In this document: piece after piece, positions 34,814-45,654 of the stretch
Numbering within the stretch: the first letter of the stretch is position 1
Layout: the number at the start of each line of letters is the position of its first letter
Source of the DNA: JALYUM01 sp036688685
GTDB lineage: Bacteria > Pseudomonadota > Gammaproteobacteria > Burkholderiales > Burkholderiaceae_D
Direction: 5' to 3'
Length of the DNA stretch: 64,000 nt
Assembly: GCF_036688685.1 (NCBI RefSeq)
Contig: NZ_JAQQPS010000003.1
Location: 186,001 to 250,000 of the forward strand
Translations under genes and position numbers: made by a program
The notes under the pieces: generated by a model
Databases searched by the model: none
What the model saw: only the letters and a program-made list of their open reading frames with translations
What the model was told of the DNA's origin: nothing

Positions 34814-34851
34814 TTACAAGTGTAATCAGAACTCATGATTACACTTGTAAT
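34814..34851. promoter_or_regulatory. Two BlaI-type operators upstream of the blaI-like gene
   Basis: TTACA-AG-TGTAA at 34814-34825 and ATTACA-CT-TGTAAT at 34838-34851 are both perfect dyads of the BlaI/MecI class (TACAnnTGTA). Their centres are 25 bases apart, which suits two repressor dimers. They lie in the 71-base gap between the M13 peptidase stop and the repressor ATG. Confidence 0.88.
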
Positions 34852-34873
34852 TGCACCTGTCAACAAGCCCTTG

Positions 34874-36943
34874 TCACCAGACCCGGCAGCGCTTCTCCGC
34901 AACCATCGGCTGCCCCGCCTTGCACATGAAGGCCTTCTGGAATTGCGGCATGTTCACGACCAGGCCATTCACGCGGAACTTGCCCGGCGAATGCGGGTCA
35001 GTCAGCGCCTTGACGCGCAGGTTTTCCGGGCGGTCGTTTTCACAGGCCCATTGCGCATTGCCGACAAAGAAACGCTGCTCCGGCGTCAAACCATCGCGCA
35101 GGGCGGCAGTCGCTTGCTGCGGCATGCTGGCCATTTCCGTTTGCCATGCCATCCAGCCGAGGATCAGGCCACCGAGGTCGGCCACGTCTTCACCGAGCGT
35201 CAGCTTGCTGTTGATCTTGATGTCGTCCACCACCGTGTACTGCGCGTACTGGTCGACGATGCACTGGGCGCGCTCTTCGAACGCCTTGGCATCCTTCTTG
35301 GTCCACCAGTCTTTCAGGTTGCCGTTGGCGTCGAACTGGCGGCCTTCGTCGTCGAACGCGTGGGTCAGCTCGTGGCCGATGGTGCCGCCAGTGTTGCCGT
35401 AGTTTGGCGCGTCATCCATTTTCGGATCGAACAGCGGCGGTTGCAGCACGCCGGCCGGGAAGTTGATGTCGTTCATCTGCGGGTTGAAATACGCATTCAC
35501 GGTCGGCGGCGTCATGCCCCATTCCGAGCGGTCGAGTGGCTTGCCGATCTTGGCCAGGTGGCGTTTGACTTCAAAGCGATTCCCGCGCACCACGTTGCCG
35601 GCGTAATCGTCCGCCGTCACGGTGTACGCGCTGTAGTCGCGCCACTGGTCGGGGTAACCGATTTTGTTGACGATGGCTTTCAGTTTCTGCTGCGCGCGTT
35701 TTTTCGTGTCCGTGCTCATCCAGTCGAGCGCATCGATATCCTTGGCCATCGCGTCTTCCACCTGGCGCGTCATGTGTAGCGACTTGGCTTTCAATGCCGG
35801 CGAGAACGCGCGGCTGACGAATTCCTGGCCCAGCGCTTCACCGAGCTGCTGGTCGACCTGCTGCACGCAGCGCTTCCAGCGTGGCGGCTGTTGTTCGACG
35901 CCGCGCAGGGTCTTGCTGAAGAAATCGAAATGGGCCTGGTCGAAGTCCGGCGCCAGCGCGGGCGACAGATGGCGCGCCACGTGCCAGCGCAAATACGTCT
36001 GCACGGCTGCCACGTCTTCGCTGGCCAGCAAGCGCGAAACTTCCTTGAAATAGGCCGGCTCGGTGACATTGAAACTGTTCAGCCTGGGCTGACCCAGTTC
36101 GGTGAGATACGTGTGCCAGTCGAAGCCCGGCGTGAGCGCCTGCAGCCCTTTGGCGTTGACCTTGTGCAGCAGTTTATAGGGATCGCGCTTGTCGACGCGC
36201 GACAGCGAGGCGCGCGCCAATGCCGTTTCGATCTCCATCACCTTGGCGGCGTGCGCGGCCGCCTGGCTGCCGCTCTCGCCCAGCAGCACGAAGGTCTGCG
36301 CAATGTGCGCCACATAGTTGGAGCGCAGGTCGACCGATTTCGGGTCGTCCTTCAAATACGAATCGCGGTCCGGCAAGCCGATGCCGCCGCCGCTGGCAAA
36401 GGCGATCACGCGCGTGGCGTCCTTGAAATCCTGGCTGGCGTCGAAGCCGAACAGGAAGGCGTCGTCGCCGAAATCGCCGTGCAGGTGCGCCAGCACGCGC
36501 GGCAAGTCGCGCATGCTGCGCATGGCGCCGATCCGCGCCAAATAGGGCGCCAGCGGCGCGGCGCCGCGCTGTGCGATAGCCTTCTCGTCCATGCAGGCGG
36601 CAAAGTAGTCGCCGATTTTTTGCTGCGCCACATTCCTGCCGTCATGCTTGGTGGCGAGGCTGTCGAGAATGCCCCACAGGTAGCGCTGGTTGTCCTGCGT
36701 CAGCTTGCTGTAGACCGACCAGCGCGCCTGATCGGCCGGCACCGGGTTGTTTTTCATCCAGCCGCCGCAGGCGTACTGGTAAAAGTCGACACAGGGGTCG
36801 GCGTTCCTGTCCATCGACGTCACATCGAGGCCGGGCGTGTACGGGAAGCTGGTAGCCGGGCGCTCGGCCGGCGCTTGCGCAAGGGCCAGCGCGGTCACGC
36901 CGGCGATGGACAGGAAAAAGGCAAATCGAATCAGCGGGCGCAT
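34874..36943 (-). CDS. M13 (neprilysin-like) secreted metallopeptidase
   Basis: A 689-aa zinc peptidase. I start it at the ATG at 36941-36943, which opens a signal peptide (MRPLIRFAFFLSIAGVTALA); a frame open 19 codons further upstream would bury it. The N-terminal domain includes DPCVDFYQYACGGW. The catalytic domain carries NAYFNP, the zinc motif in GHELTHAFDDEG and the third ligand Glu in GEDVADLGG, and the protein ends CRVW as in neprilysins. It is probably periplasmic or extracellular and cleaves oligopeptides. It lies upstream of the BlaI-like gene in the same direction, with the operators between. Confidence 0.93.
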   Translation of the reverse strand: MRPLIRFAFFLSIAGVTALALAQAPAERPATSFPYTPGLDVTSMDRNADPCVDFYQYACGGWMKNNPVPADQARWSVYSKLTQDNQRYLWGILDSLATKHDGRNVAQQKIGDYFAACMDEKAIAQRGAAPLAPYLARIGAMRSMRDLPRVLAHLHGDFGDDAFLFGFDASQDFKDATRVIAFASGGGIGLPDRDSYLKDDPKSVDLRSNYVAHIAQTFVLLGESGSQAAAHAAKVMEIETALARASLSRVDKRDPYKLLHKVNAKGLQALTPGFDWHTYLTELGQPRLNSFNVTEPAYFKEVSRLLASEDVAAVQTYLRWHVARHLSPALAPDFDQAHFDFFSKTLRGVEQQPPRWKRCVQQVDQQLGEALGQEFVSRAFSPALKAKSLHMTRQVEDAMAKDIDALDWMSTDTKKRAQQKLKAIVNKIGYPDQWRDYSAYTVTADDYAGNVVRGNRFEVKRHLAKIGKPLDRSEWGMTPPTVNAYFNPQMNDINFPAGVLQPPLFDPKMDDAPNYGNTGGTIGHELTHAFDDEGRQFDANGNLKDWWTKKDAKAFEERAQCIVDQYAQYTVVDDIKINSKLTLGEDVADLGGLILGWMAWQTEMASMPQQATAALRDGLTPEQRFFVGNAQWACENDRPENLRVKALTDPHSPGKFRVNGLVVNMPQFQKAFMCKAGQPMVAEKRCRVW

Positions 36944-37031
36944 GCAATCGGTCCAGTCAAGAAGAAAAGTATCGCCGCATGCTGCCACACAAATATACAA
37001 GTGGCAATATTGACCTGACCGGCCAACAATG

Positions 37032-37068
37032 AAAAAAGCCTCCGCTGCTCGGCAGGGAAGGCTTTTTA
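37032..37068. terminator. Bidirectional terminator downstream of the outer-membrane protein gene
   Basis: AAAAAGCCT pairs with AGGCTTTTT, with an inner CTGC-tcg-GCAG hairpin. A and T runs flank both sides. It lies about 40 bases after the barrel protein stop on the minus strand. Confidence 0.82.
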
Positions 37069-37106
37069 TTGCACAGCTTGTTCACGCGGTCATGACCGCG
37101 CGGCAA

Positions 37107-37601
37107 TTAGAACGCGAAGGCGACGCCGGCGCTCAGGTTGTGGCTGTCCGACGATGGCTTCTGGAACTCGATACGGCCGGAGATGGTTGGGGTGAACTGG
37201 TAGCCCACGCCCACGCCGTACAGCACGCCGCTGTCGTCAGCATTGGCGGTAAAGCCGTTGTACGATGCTTTGGCTTCCACTTTGTTGTAACCCAGGCGGC
37301 CGAACACGTTGAAGTTATTCTGCAGTGGCAGGGTGCCGACGATCGAAGCAGCGTACTGGTTGGCATCGACGTCAGCGCCGAACACAGTCCAGCTACCCAG
37401 GCGGCGGGCGCCGATTTCAGCAGCGAAGTTCTGGTGGAAGTTGTAACCCAGGAAGGCGCCGTAGCTGCCTTTGTTGTCACCGAAGCCGTCGATCTTGGTG
37501 CTGCCGGCGTCTACGCCAGCGTAGAAGGTGTTAGGCGTAGCGGCGAAAGCCGACGATGCCAGGACTGCCAGGGCTGCTGCTGCGAAGATTTTTTTGAACA
37601 T
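37107..37601 (-). CDS. Small outer-membrane beta-barrel protein
   Basis: A 164-aa exported protein with a clear signal peptide (MFKKIFAAAALAVLASSAFA, cleavage after A20) and a body of alternating hydrophobic strands with aromatic girdles (FYAGVDAGSTK, SYGAFLGYNF, FGRLGYNKVEA, YGVGVGYQFT), ending in Phe, the sorting signal for outer-membrane barrels. Its size fits an eight-stranded OmpA/OmpW/OmpX-like barrel. It stands alone with its own terminator, so it is probably independently regulated. The function is not evident. Confidence 0.88.
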   Translation of the reverse strand: MFKKIFAAAALAVLASSAFAATPNTFYAGVDAGSTKIDGFGDNKGSYGAFLGYNFHQNFAAEIGARRLGSWTVFGADVDANQYAASIVGTLPLQNNFNVFGRLGYNKVEAKASYNGFTANADDSGVLYGVGVGYQFTPTISGRIEFQKPSSDSHNLSAGVAFAF

Positions 37602-37870
37602 GGTGTGATCCGTATAAAGTGGTTGTGCCAGTGAACTGACTTATATCAGGCAACGCCGTCGTGTATGCGGCGCTGTCGGGTGCGGATTATAGGCACTGTA
37701 AGGACGCGCACGATTCCCTGCTTACATTCCGAAACAAAGTAGCGATGCAGTTTTGATCACATCATGTGCGCCGGCTGCGCCGCGCCACTGACGAGGGCGG
37801 CATGCAACAACGTGCGTGTGTCGGCGTCGGCCTGCCCGAACGACATATGGCGCGGTGCCGGTGGCTTACT
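37602..37870. other. Intergenic gap between the barrel gene and adhC
   Basis: This 269-base gap holds the upstream region of the barrel gene, with AT-rich TATAAG- and TATACG-like elements about 50 and 16 bases before its ATG. I see no hairpin terminator, repeat or credible coding sequence in the remainder. Confidence 0.4.
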
Positions 37871-38977
37871 TTAGAACTCCACGACGGACCGGATCGACTC
37901 GCCCGACTTCATCAAATCAAACCCTTCGTTGATGCGCTCGAGCGGCAGGTGGTGCGTGATCAGGTCGTCGATATTGAGCTTGCCTTCCATATACCAGTCG
38001 ACGATCTTCGGCACGTCGGTGCGGCCACGCGCGCCGCCGAAGGCCGAACCCTTCCACACACGGCCGGTGACCAGCTGGAATGGCCGCGTCGAGATTTCCT
38101 GGCCGGCTGCCGCCACGCCAATGATGATCGACTGGCCCCAGCCCTTGTGGCAGCACTCGAGCGACTGGCGCATGGTGGTGACGTTGCCGATGCACTCGAA
38201 GCTGTAATCGGCGCCGCCGTCGGTCAGCTGGACGATCGCGTCCACGACGTTTTCCACTTTCGATGGATTGACAAAATGCGTCATGCCGAACTTGCGGGCG
38301 ATGGCTTCGCGTTCCGGGTTCAGATCGACGCCGATGATTTTATCGGCGCCCACCATTTTGGCCGCCTGGATCACGTTCAGGCCGATGCCGCCCAGGCCGA
38401 ACACGACGACATTCGCGCCCGCCTCTACCTTGGCCGTGAACAGCACGGCGCCGACGCCGGTGGTCACGCCGCAACCGATGTAGCAAATTTTATCGAACGG
38501 CGCATCCGAGCGCACTTTCGCCAGCGCGATTTCCGGCACCACGATGTAGTTCGAAAAGGTCGACGTGCCCATGTAGTGGAAAATCGGCTTGCCGTCGATC
38601 GAGAAGCGACTGGTCGCATCCGGCATCAGGCCGCGACCCTGGGTCGAGCGGATCGCCTGGCACAGATTGGTTTTTTGCGACAGGCAGAATTTGCACTGGC
38701 GGCATTCAGGCGTGTACAGCGGAATCACGTGGTCGTCTTTGCGTACGCTGGTCACGCCCGGGCCCACGTCGACCACGATGCCGGCGCCTTCATGGCCCAG
38801 AATCGATGGGAAAATTCCTTCCGGATCGGCACCGGACAAGGTGTAGTAATCGGTATGGCAGATGCCGGTGGCCTTGATCTCGACCAGGACTTCGCCGGCC
38901 TTCGGGCCTTCCAGGTCGACTTCTTCGATCGTCAGCGGGGCGCCCGCTTTCCATGCAATTGCTGCCTTGGTTTTCAT
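37871..38977 (-). CDS. frmA: S-(hydroxymethyl)glutathione dehydrogenase / class III alcohol dehydrogenase
   Basis: A 368-aa zinc-dependent medium-chain dehydrogenase. It has catalytic zinc ligands in GICHTDYYTLSG and GHEGAGIV, the structural zinc Cys set in CRQCKFCLSQKTNLC, and the Rossmann loop VVFGLGGIGLNV. The class III signature TSTFSNYIVVPE and the GCGVTTGVGAV stretch mark it as the glutathione-dependent formaldehyde dehydrogenase, which oxidises the formaldehyde-glutathione adduct. I use the ATG at 38975-38977; the open frame extends 48 codons further without family similarity. No S-formylglutathione hydrolase gene is adjacent, although the two often pair. Confidence 0.95.
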   Translation of the reverse strand: MKTKAAIAWKAGAPLTIEEVDLEGPKAGEVLVEIKATGICHTDYYTLSGADPEGIFPSILGHEGAGIVVDVGPGVTSVRKDDHVIPLYTPECRQCKFCLSQKTNLCQAIRSTQGRGLMPDATSRFSIDGKPIFHYMGTSTFSNYIVVPEIALAKVRSDAPFDKICYIGCGVTTGVGAVLFTAKVEAGANVVVFGLGGIGLNVIQAAKMVGADKIIGVDLNPEREAIARKFGMTHFVNPSKVENVVDAIVQLTDGGADYSFECIGNVTTMRQSLECCHKGWGQSIIIGVAAAGQEISTRPFQLVTGRVWKGSAFGGARGRTDVPKIVDWYMEGKLNIDDLITHHLPLERINEGFDLMKSGESIRSVVEF

Positions 38978-39032
38978 GTTGTTCCTTGCCTGTGGTGTAG
39001 TGTGGAATACGAATGCGCCATCATAACAAGGC

Positions 39033-39776
39033 TTACATCCGGGCGCGCACCACCATCTGCACCCCCAGCAGCAGCAAGGCTCCCAGGAAGCAGCGTTTGA
39101 AGACAAGCGGCGAGAGCACATGGCGCAAGCGCTCGCCCGCCGCCATGCCGAGCAGCGCCGGCAGCAGCGCCAGCGCCGACGTCATCAAGGTCGCGCTGCT
39201 GTAGTGCGTGTTGACGGACAAGGCGGCGGCCAGCGCCAGCGTCGCCACCGTGAACGAGATGCCCATGGCTTGCAGCAGTTGGTCGCGCGTGAGACCAAGC
39301 GCCTGCAGGTAAGGCACGGCGGGAATGACGAACACGCCGGTGGCGGCCGACACCACGCCGGTCAGCGCGCCGATGACGGGGCCAAGCCAGCGCTCCATGC
39401 GCGGCGCGACCGCCACATGCACGCCAACCAGCGCCCACAGGGCATACACGATCAGCGCGACGCCAAGCGCCACTGCAGCCCAGGTTCCCGATGGCGGTCC
39501 CAGCGCCCACGCGCCGGCCAGCGTGCCGGCCACGATCGCGACCTGGAGCGAGGCGGTGCGGCGCAAGACAGGTCCCAGCGCACCCCACGGTTTCAGCTGC
39601 CACAGGTTGGTCACCAGCGAGGGCACGATCAGCAGCGCCGCTGCCTGAGCCGGCGCCATCCACAGCGCCAGCAAGGCCATCGACAAGGTCGGCAAACCGA
39701 GGCCGACCACGCCTTTTACCAGGCCGGCCAGAAAGAAAACGGCAGCGATCAGTAACGCGAGGGTGCCATCGCTCAT
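39033..39776 (-). CDS. TSUP-family (TauE/SafE) anion exporter
   Basis: A 247-aa membrane protein with about eight helices in two repeats: LLIAAVFFLAGLVKGVVGLG carries the typical first-repeat Gly pattern, and VIGALTGVVSAATGVFVIPA the second. TSUP proteins export sulfite, sulfoacetate or related organic anions. The substrate cannot be assigned and no sulfur-metabolism gene is adjacent. Its ATG lies four bases after the stop of the 511-aa protein gene upstream, so they may be cotranscribed. Confidence 0.9.
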   Translation of the reverse strand: MSDGTLALLIAAVFFLAGLVKGVVGLGLPTLSMALLALWMAPAQAAALLIVPSLVTNLWQLKPWGALGPVLRRTASLQVAIVAGTLAGAWALGPPSGTWAAVALGVALIVYALWALVGVHVAVAPRMERWLGPVIGALTGVVSAATGVFVIPAVPYLQALGLTRDQLLQAMGISFTVATLALAAALSVNTHYSSATLMTSALALLPALLGMAAGERLRHVLSPLVFKRCFLGALLLLGVQMVVRARM

Positions 39777-39780
39777 GCTG

Positions 39781-41316
39781 TCATTCAGGCAGCGCCGCCA
39801 GCATGTCGGCCAATGCCTTCTGCGAATGGTCGTTCAGCTTGCGCGCCATGTTGACGTGCAGCGCAGCGAGGCGGTCGGCGGCCTGGGCTTCCAGCAACAC
39901 CGGCTGCACCAGCTGCGCCGCCGCCGTGTGGAATTGCTGTGAGGTGGCGTCGAGCTGCGCGTTCAGTTCCAGGCGGGCCGCTTCCAGTTGCACCCGGAAC
40001 GCTTTTTCGAACATGGCGCGCTGGTGGCCAATTTCGCCGGTTTTTCGCTCCGCCGGATTCATCAGCCATTTGAACGCGCCGGCAACGAGCAGCACGCCGC
40101 CGATGACCGGCGCGGCCGGCGCCACCACCGGCAGCACCACGGCGGCACCGAGAAAATAAGCCGCCGCGCCGGCGCCGAGGATGGTGACACCGCCCACTTT
40201 GAGCGTCGTGTCAGCAGCGCTTTCGACCCCGTTGACCACGCGCGTGCCCCAGCGCAGCGCGGGCGCCGCGCCGGCGAACTGCGCATGGTGCAAGCGTTTC
40301 AGGAGCGTGGTGCGCGACAGCGCCATGTCTTCCTGGAACAGGCGCAGGTCTTCGTGGATCAAGCGCAGCGATTGCTCGCGGCGCGACATGATGCGATTGA
40401 CCCGGCGCTCGAGTTCCTTGCCGAAGGTGGATTTGGCGATGCTCTCCCACACCACCGGGCGCTTCCACTGGTCGGTGGCGAGGCGCTCGACCACATCGCG
40501 TTCGAAGGCATTGCCGGCGTCATGGATCGCCTCCTCCATGTCCTCGTCGAAGGTGGCGCGCTCGAACGCAATGCGCGCATCGGCAATGGCCAGGCGCTGC
40601 TGCACCTGCTTTTGCAGCGCATACGCCGAATCGAGGAACGCCAGCGTGGTTTCGCGGCTGTCTTCGAAGTCCGCAATGCGCTGGTTGAACGCGGCGATTT
40701 CCTGGCTGGCGCGGGTGCACGTGGCTGTCATCCGGCGCGACAATTCGCCCTTGTCGAGCGTACCGTTTTCGAATTCGCGCACGGCGTGGGCCAAGGCCAG
40801 GTCGCCGGTGGCGCTGACGCACAGCTCGGCCAGGTCGGCATATTTTCGCCCCTTGAGCATGCGCACCGAACCCATGCTGACCTTGCTCCAGATGGTTTGC
40901 TCGTCGGTGGCGAACGCCTCCAGCTCATGCGGACGGATGGCGTAACCCAACGCGCTGGCCAGGCTCCTGGCCAGGTCGCGGCTGCGCACGCCCTGCAGCG
41001 CCAGCAAGGTGCGCGCGGCCTCGAACGCGGCGGCGGCGGTGGCCGCGTCAATGCCGGCCGCAGCCGCCTGCAGGTCGATCAGGGCGTCGCCCCAGGACAT
41101 GGGTCGGTCGATGTATTCCAATAAGACGACCCGGGCCAGCGCCGAATCGTTGAGCAATGCAGCCACGTCGGTCAGGGCATTGAAATCGGCGATATTGAGC
41201 ACGCCGTCCGAACTGGCGATGGCAGCCACGGCGCGCAGGTAGGCGGTGGGAAAGGTGACGTCGTTGGCGATGTACGACGACAACTCCGGATGCGCTGCTG
41301 GGGGCTTGCTGGTCAT
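39781..41316 (-). CDS. Unrecognised 511-aa protein: TerB-like start, coiled coils, membrane hairpin
   Basis: I do not recognise this protein. From the ATG at 41314-41316 (AGAGG seven bases ahead) residues 20-170 are helical with a TerB-like pattern (LRAVAAIASSDGVLNIADFN). Residues 190-345 are long amphipathic helices with heptad character (Gln, Glu and Arg rich), a Gly/Ala-rich hydrophobic hairpin spans about 374-418 (ILGAGAAAYFLGAAVVLPVV, then VIGGVLLVAGAF), and a second coiled coil ends the protein. There is no GTPase or ATPase motif. The plan recalls membrane-associated helper proteins of dynamin-like systems, but that is only an analogy. It lies 49 bases after thiE and four before the TSUP gene. 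Confidence 0.8.
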   Translation of the reverse strand: MTSKPPAAHPELSSYIANDVTFPTAYLRAVAAIASSDGVLNIADFNALTDVAALLNDSALARVVLLEYIDRPMSWGDALIDLQAAAAGIDAATAAAAFEAARTLLALQGVRSRDLARSLASALGYAIRPHELEAFATDEQTIWSKVSMGSVRMLKGRKYADLAELCVSATGDLALAHAVREFENGTLDKGELSRRMTATCTRASQEIAAFNQRIADFEDSRETTLAFLDSAYALQKQVQQRLAIADARIAFERATFDEDMEEAIHDAGNAFERDVVERLATDQWKRPVVWESIAKSTFGKELERRVNRIMSRREQSLRLIHEDLRLFQEDMALSRTTLLKRLHHAQFAGAAPALRWGTRVVNGVESAADTTLKVGGVTILGAGAAAYFLGAAVVLPVVAPAAPVIGGVLLVAGAFKWLMNPAERKTGEIGHQRAMFEKAFRVQLEAARLELNAQLDATSQQFHTAAAQLVQPVLLEAQAADRLAALHVNMARKLNDHSQKALADMLAALPE

Positions 41317-41365
41317 GGGATGTCCTCTGTCGATCACGCCCCATTTTAACGCCAGCAGCGTGAAA

Positions 41366-41983
41366 TCACGCGCCCATGCCGAACAAGCCCGTGAAGTCGC
41401 GCGCCGCGCCTTGCGGATCGGCTGCGCCGTAGACGCTGGTGATGGCGGCCACCATGCTGGCCCCGTGCGCCACCAGCGGCGCCGCGTTGATCGCTGTCAT
41501 GCCGCCGATGACCACCAGCGGCAGGGACAGGGTCGCGCGGGCGTGGTTCAGCAAGCCTGGCTGCGTCACGAAATCGTATTGTTTCACGGGTGATGGATAG
41601 AAGCCGCCGAATGCAGCATAGCTGGCGCCGGCCAGCTGCGCCGCCAGCGCCAGCGCCAGCTCGCCGTAACATGAGGCGCCGACGATCTTGTCCGGTCCCA
41701 GCACCTTGCGCGCGGCCGCCAGGTCGCCATCGCTGCCGCCAAGGTGGACGCCATCCGCATCGAGCTCGACGCACAGGTCGAGGTAATCGTTGACGACCAG
41801 CGGCACCCGATGGCGTCGGCACAGCGCCAGCAGCGCGCCGGCCTGCTCGCGGCGCAAGGCAGCATCGGCCGTTTTGTGGCGGTACTGCACCAGCGCCGCA
41901 CCGCCGCGCAAGCCGGCCTCGGTGACGGCGAGCAGGCGTTGCGTGTCATCCCAGTTGGGCGTGACGAGATATAAACCGCGCAT
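41366..41983 (-). CDS. thiE: Thiamine-phosphate synthase
   Basis: A 205-aa TIM-barrel enzyme joining the pyrimidine (HMP-PP) and thiazole (HET-P) parts into thiamine phosphate. Motifs: RGLYLVTPN, LVQYRHKTAD, LVVNDYLDLCVELDADGVHLG and the phosphate-binding end PLVVIGGMTAINA. Last gene of the thi cluster, 12 bases after thiD. The usual KDK-like residues at the pyrimidine site are represented by YRHK, a common variation. Confidence 0.93.
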   Translation of the reverse strand: MRGLYLVTPNWDDTQRLLAVTEAGLRGGAALVQYRHKTADAALRREQAGALLALCRRHRVPLVVNDYLDLCVELDADGVHLGGSDGDLAAARKVLGPDKIVGASCYGELALALAAQLAGASYAAFGGFYPSPVKQYDFVTQPGLLNHARATLSLPLVVIGGMTAINAAPLVAHGASMVAAITSVYGAADPQGAARDFTGLFGMGA

Positions 41984-41995
41984 GTTTTACTCCTT

Positions 41996-42724
41996 TCAGG
42001 TCGATATCAGAAACCGGCGCGGGATGCGCTGGCCGGGAGCAAGGGCAAACGACTGCGCCAGCGCCGCGTGACAATAAGCTTGGGCGCGCTCGAGCGCGTC
42101 GGCGATGGCGTCGCCCTGCGCCAGGCGCGCCGCAATCGCCGCCGCCAGCGTGCAGCCGCTGCCGTGAAATTCACCGGGCAGGCGTGGCCAGCGCCACGCG
42201 CGCTCGCCGCCGTCGTGCAGCCAGCGGTTGACGATGACGTCGCCCTCGCCATGGCCGCCGGTGAGCAGCACGTGCGCACACGGCACCGGCCCCAGCGCCG
42301 CGGCTTCGGGCAGGTTCGGCACCAGCAGCGTGGCGACGTCCAGCAAGGCGGCGAGTGCCTCCTGCTGCCCGAGCGCGTCGCCGCGCCCGCTGGCCAGAAC
42401 GGGGTCGAGTACCACCGGCAGCCTTGGCGCGCGCTCGCGCAGGCGCTTGACCAGCGCCGCAATCGCGACGGCATTCGCGCGGTTGCCGGGAATGCCGAGC
42501 TTGACCGCGTCAATCGCGAAGCGCGCGATCAAGGTCTCGGCCTGGCGCACGATGAGGCCAGTGTCGACCGGCGCCAATTCCAGCACGCGCTCGTTGTCCT
42601 GCACCGTGAGCGCGGTGGCAATCGGCAGCGCATGCGCACCCATCGCGCCGATGGCGGCAATATCGGCGGACAGGCCGGCGCCGCCGCCCGGGTCCAGGCC
42701 CGAGAACACGAGCACCGTGTTCAT
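41996..42724 (-). CDS. thiD: Hydroxymethylpyrimidine/phosphomethylpyrimidine kinase
   Basis: A 242-aa ribokinase-fold kinase phosphorylating HMP twice for thiamine synthesis. It begins MNTVLVFSGLDPGGGAGLSA, the ThiD signature, and has the anion-hole motif GSGCTLAAAIAARL at the C-terminus; VVLDPVLASGRGD supplies further active-site residues. The ATG overlaps the thiG stop as ATGA, which fixes the start; the frame stays open upstream through thiG without similarity. A slightly short, single-domain form without the usual C-terminal extension. Confidence 0.94.
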   Translation of the reverse strand: MNTVLVFSGLDPGGGAGLSADIAAIGAMGAHALPIATALTVQDNERVLELAPVDTGLIVRQAETLIARFAIDAVKLGIPGNRANAVAIAALVKRLRERAPRLPVVLDPVLASGRGDALGQQEALAALLDVATLLVPNLPEAAALGPVPCAHVLLTGGHGEGDVIVNRWLHDGGERAWRWPRLPGEFHGSGCTLAAAIAARLAQGDAIADALERAQAYCHAALAQSFALAPGQRIPRRFLIST

Positions 42725-43503
42725 GCGCCCAGCCGTCCCTGCATCGGCGACGAGGGCGAGGCGCCAAAGCGACGCGGCATGCGGCCGGCAAGGTAGGCCG
42801 CGCGCCCGGCCCGCACCGCCAGCTTCATCGCGTGCGCCATGCCGACCGGGTCGCGCGCCAGCGCAATGGCGCTGTTCATCAGCACGCCGTCGCAGCCCAG
42901 CTCCATGGCGATGGCCGCATCCGACGCGGTGCCGACGCCGGCGTCGACCAGCACCGGCACCGTGGCCTGCTCGATAATCAACGATAAATTCCACGGATTG
43001 ACGATGCCCATGCCGGAGCCGATCAGGGACGCCAGCGGCATCACGGCCACGCAGCCGATCTCCTGCAGCAGGCGCGTCTGGATCGGGTCGTCGCTGCAGT
43101 AGACCATGACGTCGAAGCCATCCTTGACCAGTTGTTCGGCCGCGATCAGGGTTTCCGGCATGTGCGGAAACAGCGTCTTCTCGTCGCCCAGCACTTCCAG
43201 CTTGACCAGCTTCTGGCCATTTAACAGTTCACGCGCCATCTGCAGCGTGTAGACCGCGTCCCTGGCATTGAAGCAGCCGGCGGTATTGGGCAGGATGGTG
43301 AACTGGCCTGGCGGCAGCACGTCGAGCAGGCTGGGGGCGTGCGGGTCCTGGCCGATGTTCACGCGCCGGATGGCGACTGTGACGATTTGCGCTTCGGCGG
43401 CATCGGTAGCCTCGCGCGTCTGCGCCAGGTCGCGGTATTTGCCGCTGCCGACCAGCAGGCGCGATTGGTAAGTGGTTCCTGCGATGGTAAGTAGATCGTG
43501 CAT
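42721..43503 (-). CDS. thiG: Thiazole synthase
   Basis: A 260-aa TIM-barrel enzyme that builds the thiazole phosphate from deoxyxylulose 5-phosphate, dehydroglycine and ThiS thiocarboxylate. It contains SRLLVGSGKYRD with substrate-binding residues, LEVLGDEKTLFPH, MPLASLIGSGMGI, VPVLVDAGVGTASDAA and MELGCDGVLMNSAI. The ATG at 43501-43503 is one base after the thiS stop. It needs deoxyxylulose phosphate from Dxs, encoded at 7.4-9.3 kb. Overlaps thiD by four bases. Confidence 0.95.
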   Translation of the reverse strand: MHDLLTIAGTTYQSRLLVGSGKYRDLAQTREATDAAEAQIVTVAIRRVNIGQDPHAPSLLDVLPPGQFTILPNTAGCFNARDAVYTLQMARELLNGQKLVKLEVLGDEKTLFPHMPETLIAAEQLVKDGFDVMVYCSDDPIQTRLLQEIGCVAVMPLASLIGSGMGIVNPWNLSLIIEQATVPVLVDAGVGTASDAAIAMELGCDGVLMNSAIALARDPVGMAHAMKLAVRAGRAAYLAGRMPRRFGASPSSPMQGRLGA

Positions 43504-43504
43504 G

Positions 43505-43701
43505 TCAGCCTCCTCCGATGGCGCGCACAATGTCGACCCGGTCGCGCGCTAACAGTGTGTAAGTTGCCCATTGCGGGCGCGGAACGACCTGGCGGTTCAC
43601 TGCCACAGCCAGCTTTTGTCCGGTCAGCGCCAACTGCGCGACCAGGTCTTCCAGCAGCGGCGGCGCCGCATACGGCGCGCCATTGAGTTCGATGTCGATC
43701 A

Positions 43702-43702
<1 letters not shown>
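43505..43702 (-). CDS. thiS: Sulfur carrier protein ThiS
   Basis: A 65-aa ubiquitin-fold carrier ending AIGGG, with the C-terminal Gly-Gly that is adenylated and converted to thiocarboxylate. It starts MIDIELNGAPYAAPP; the ATG overlaps the thiC stop as ATGA. The activating enzyme ThiF is not in the cluster and must come from elsewhere. Confidence 0.94.
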
Positions 43703-45579
<1,877 letters not shown>

Positions 45580-45654
45580 GTGGCTCCTTTGGTGGCAGGA
45601 GCCAGCAAAGGAACGTGAAGCACGCAAGGTTAAAAAAACGGCGTGGTGGCTTCA

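Noticed and set aside
37766..39100. 444-codon plus-strand frame across frmA
   Set aside because: Opposes an intact class III alcohol dehydrogenase; His/Arg-rich shadow composition.
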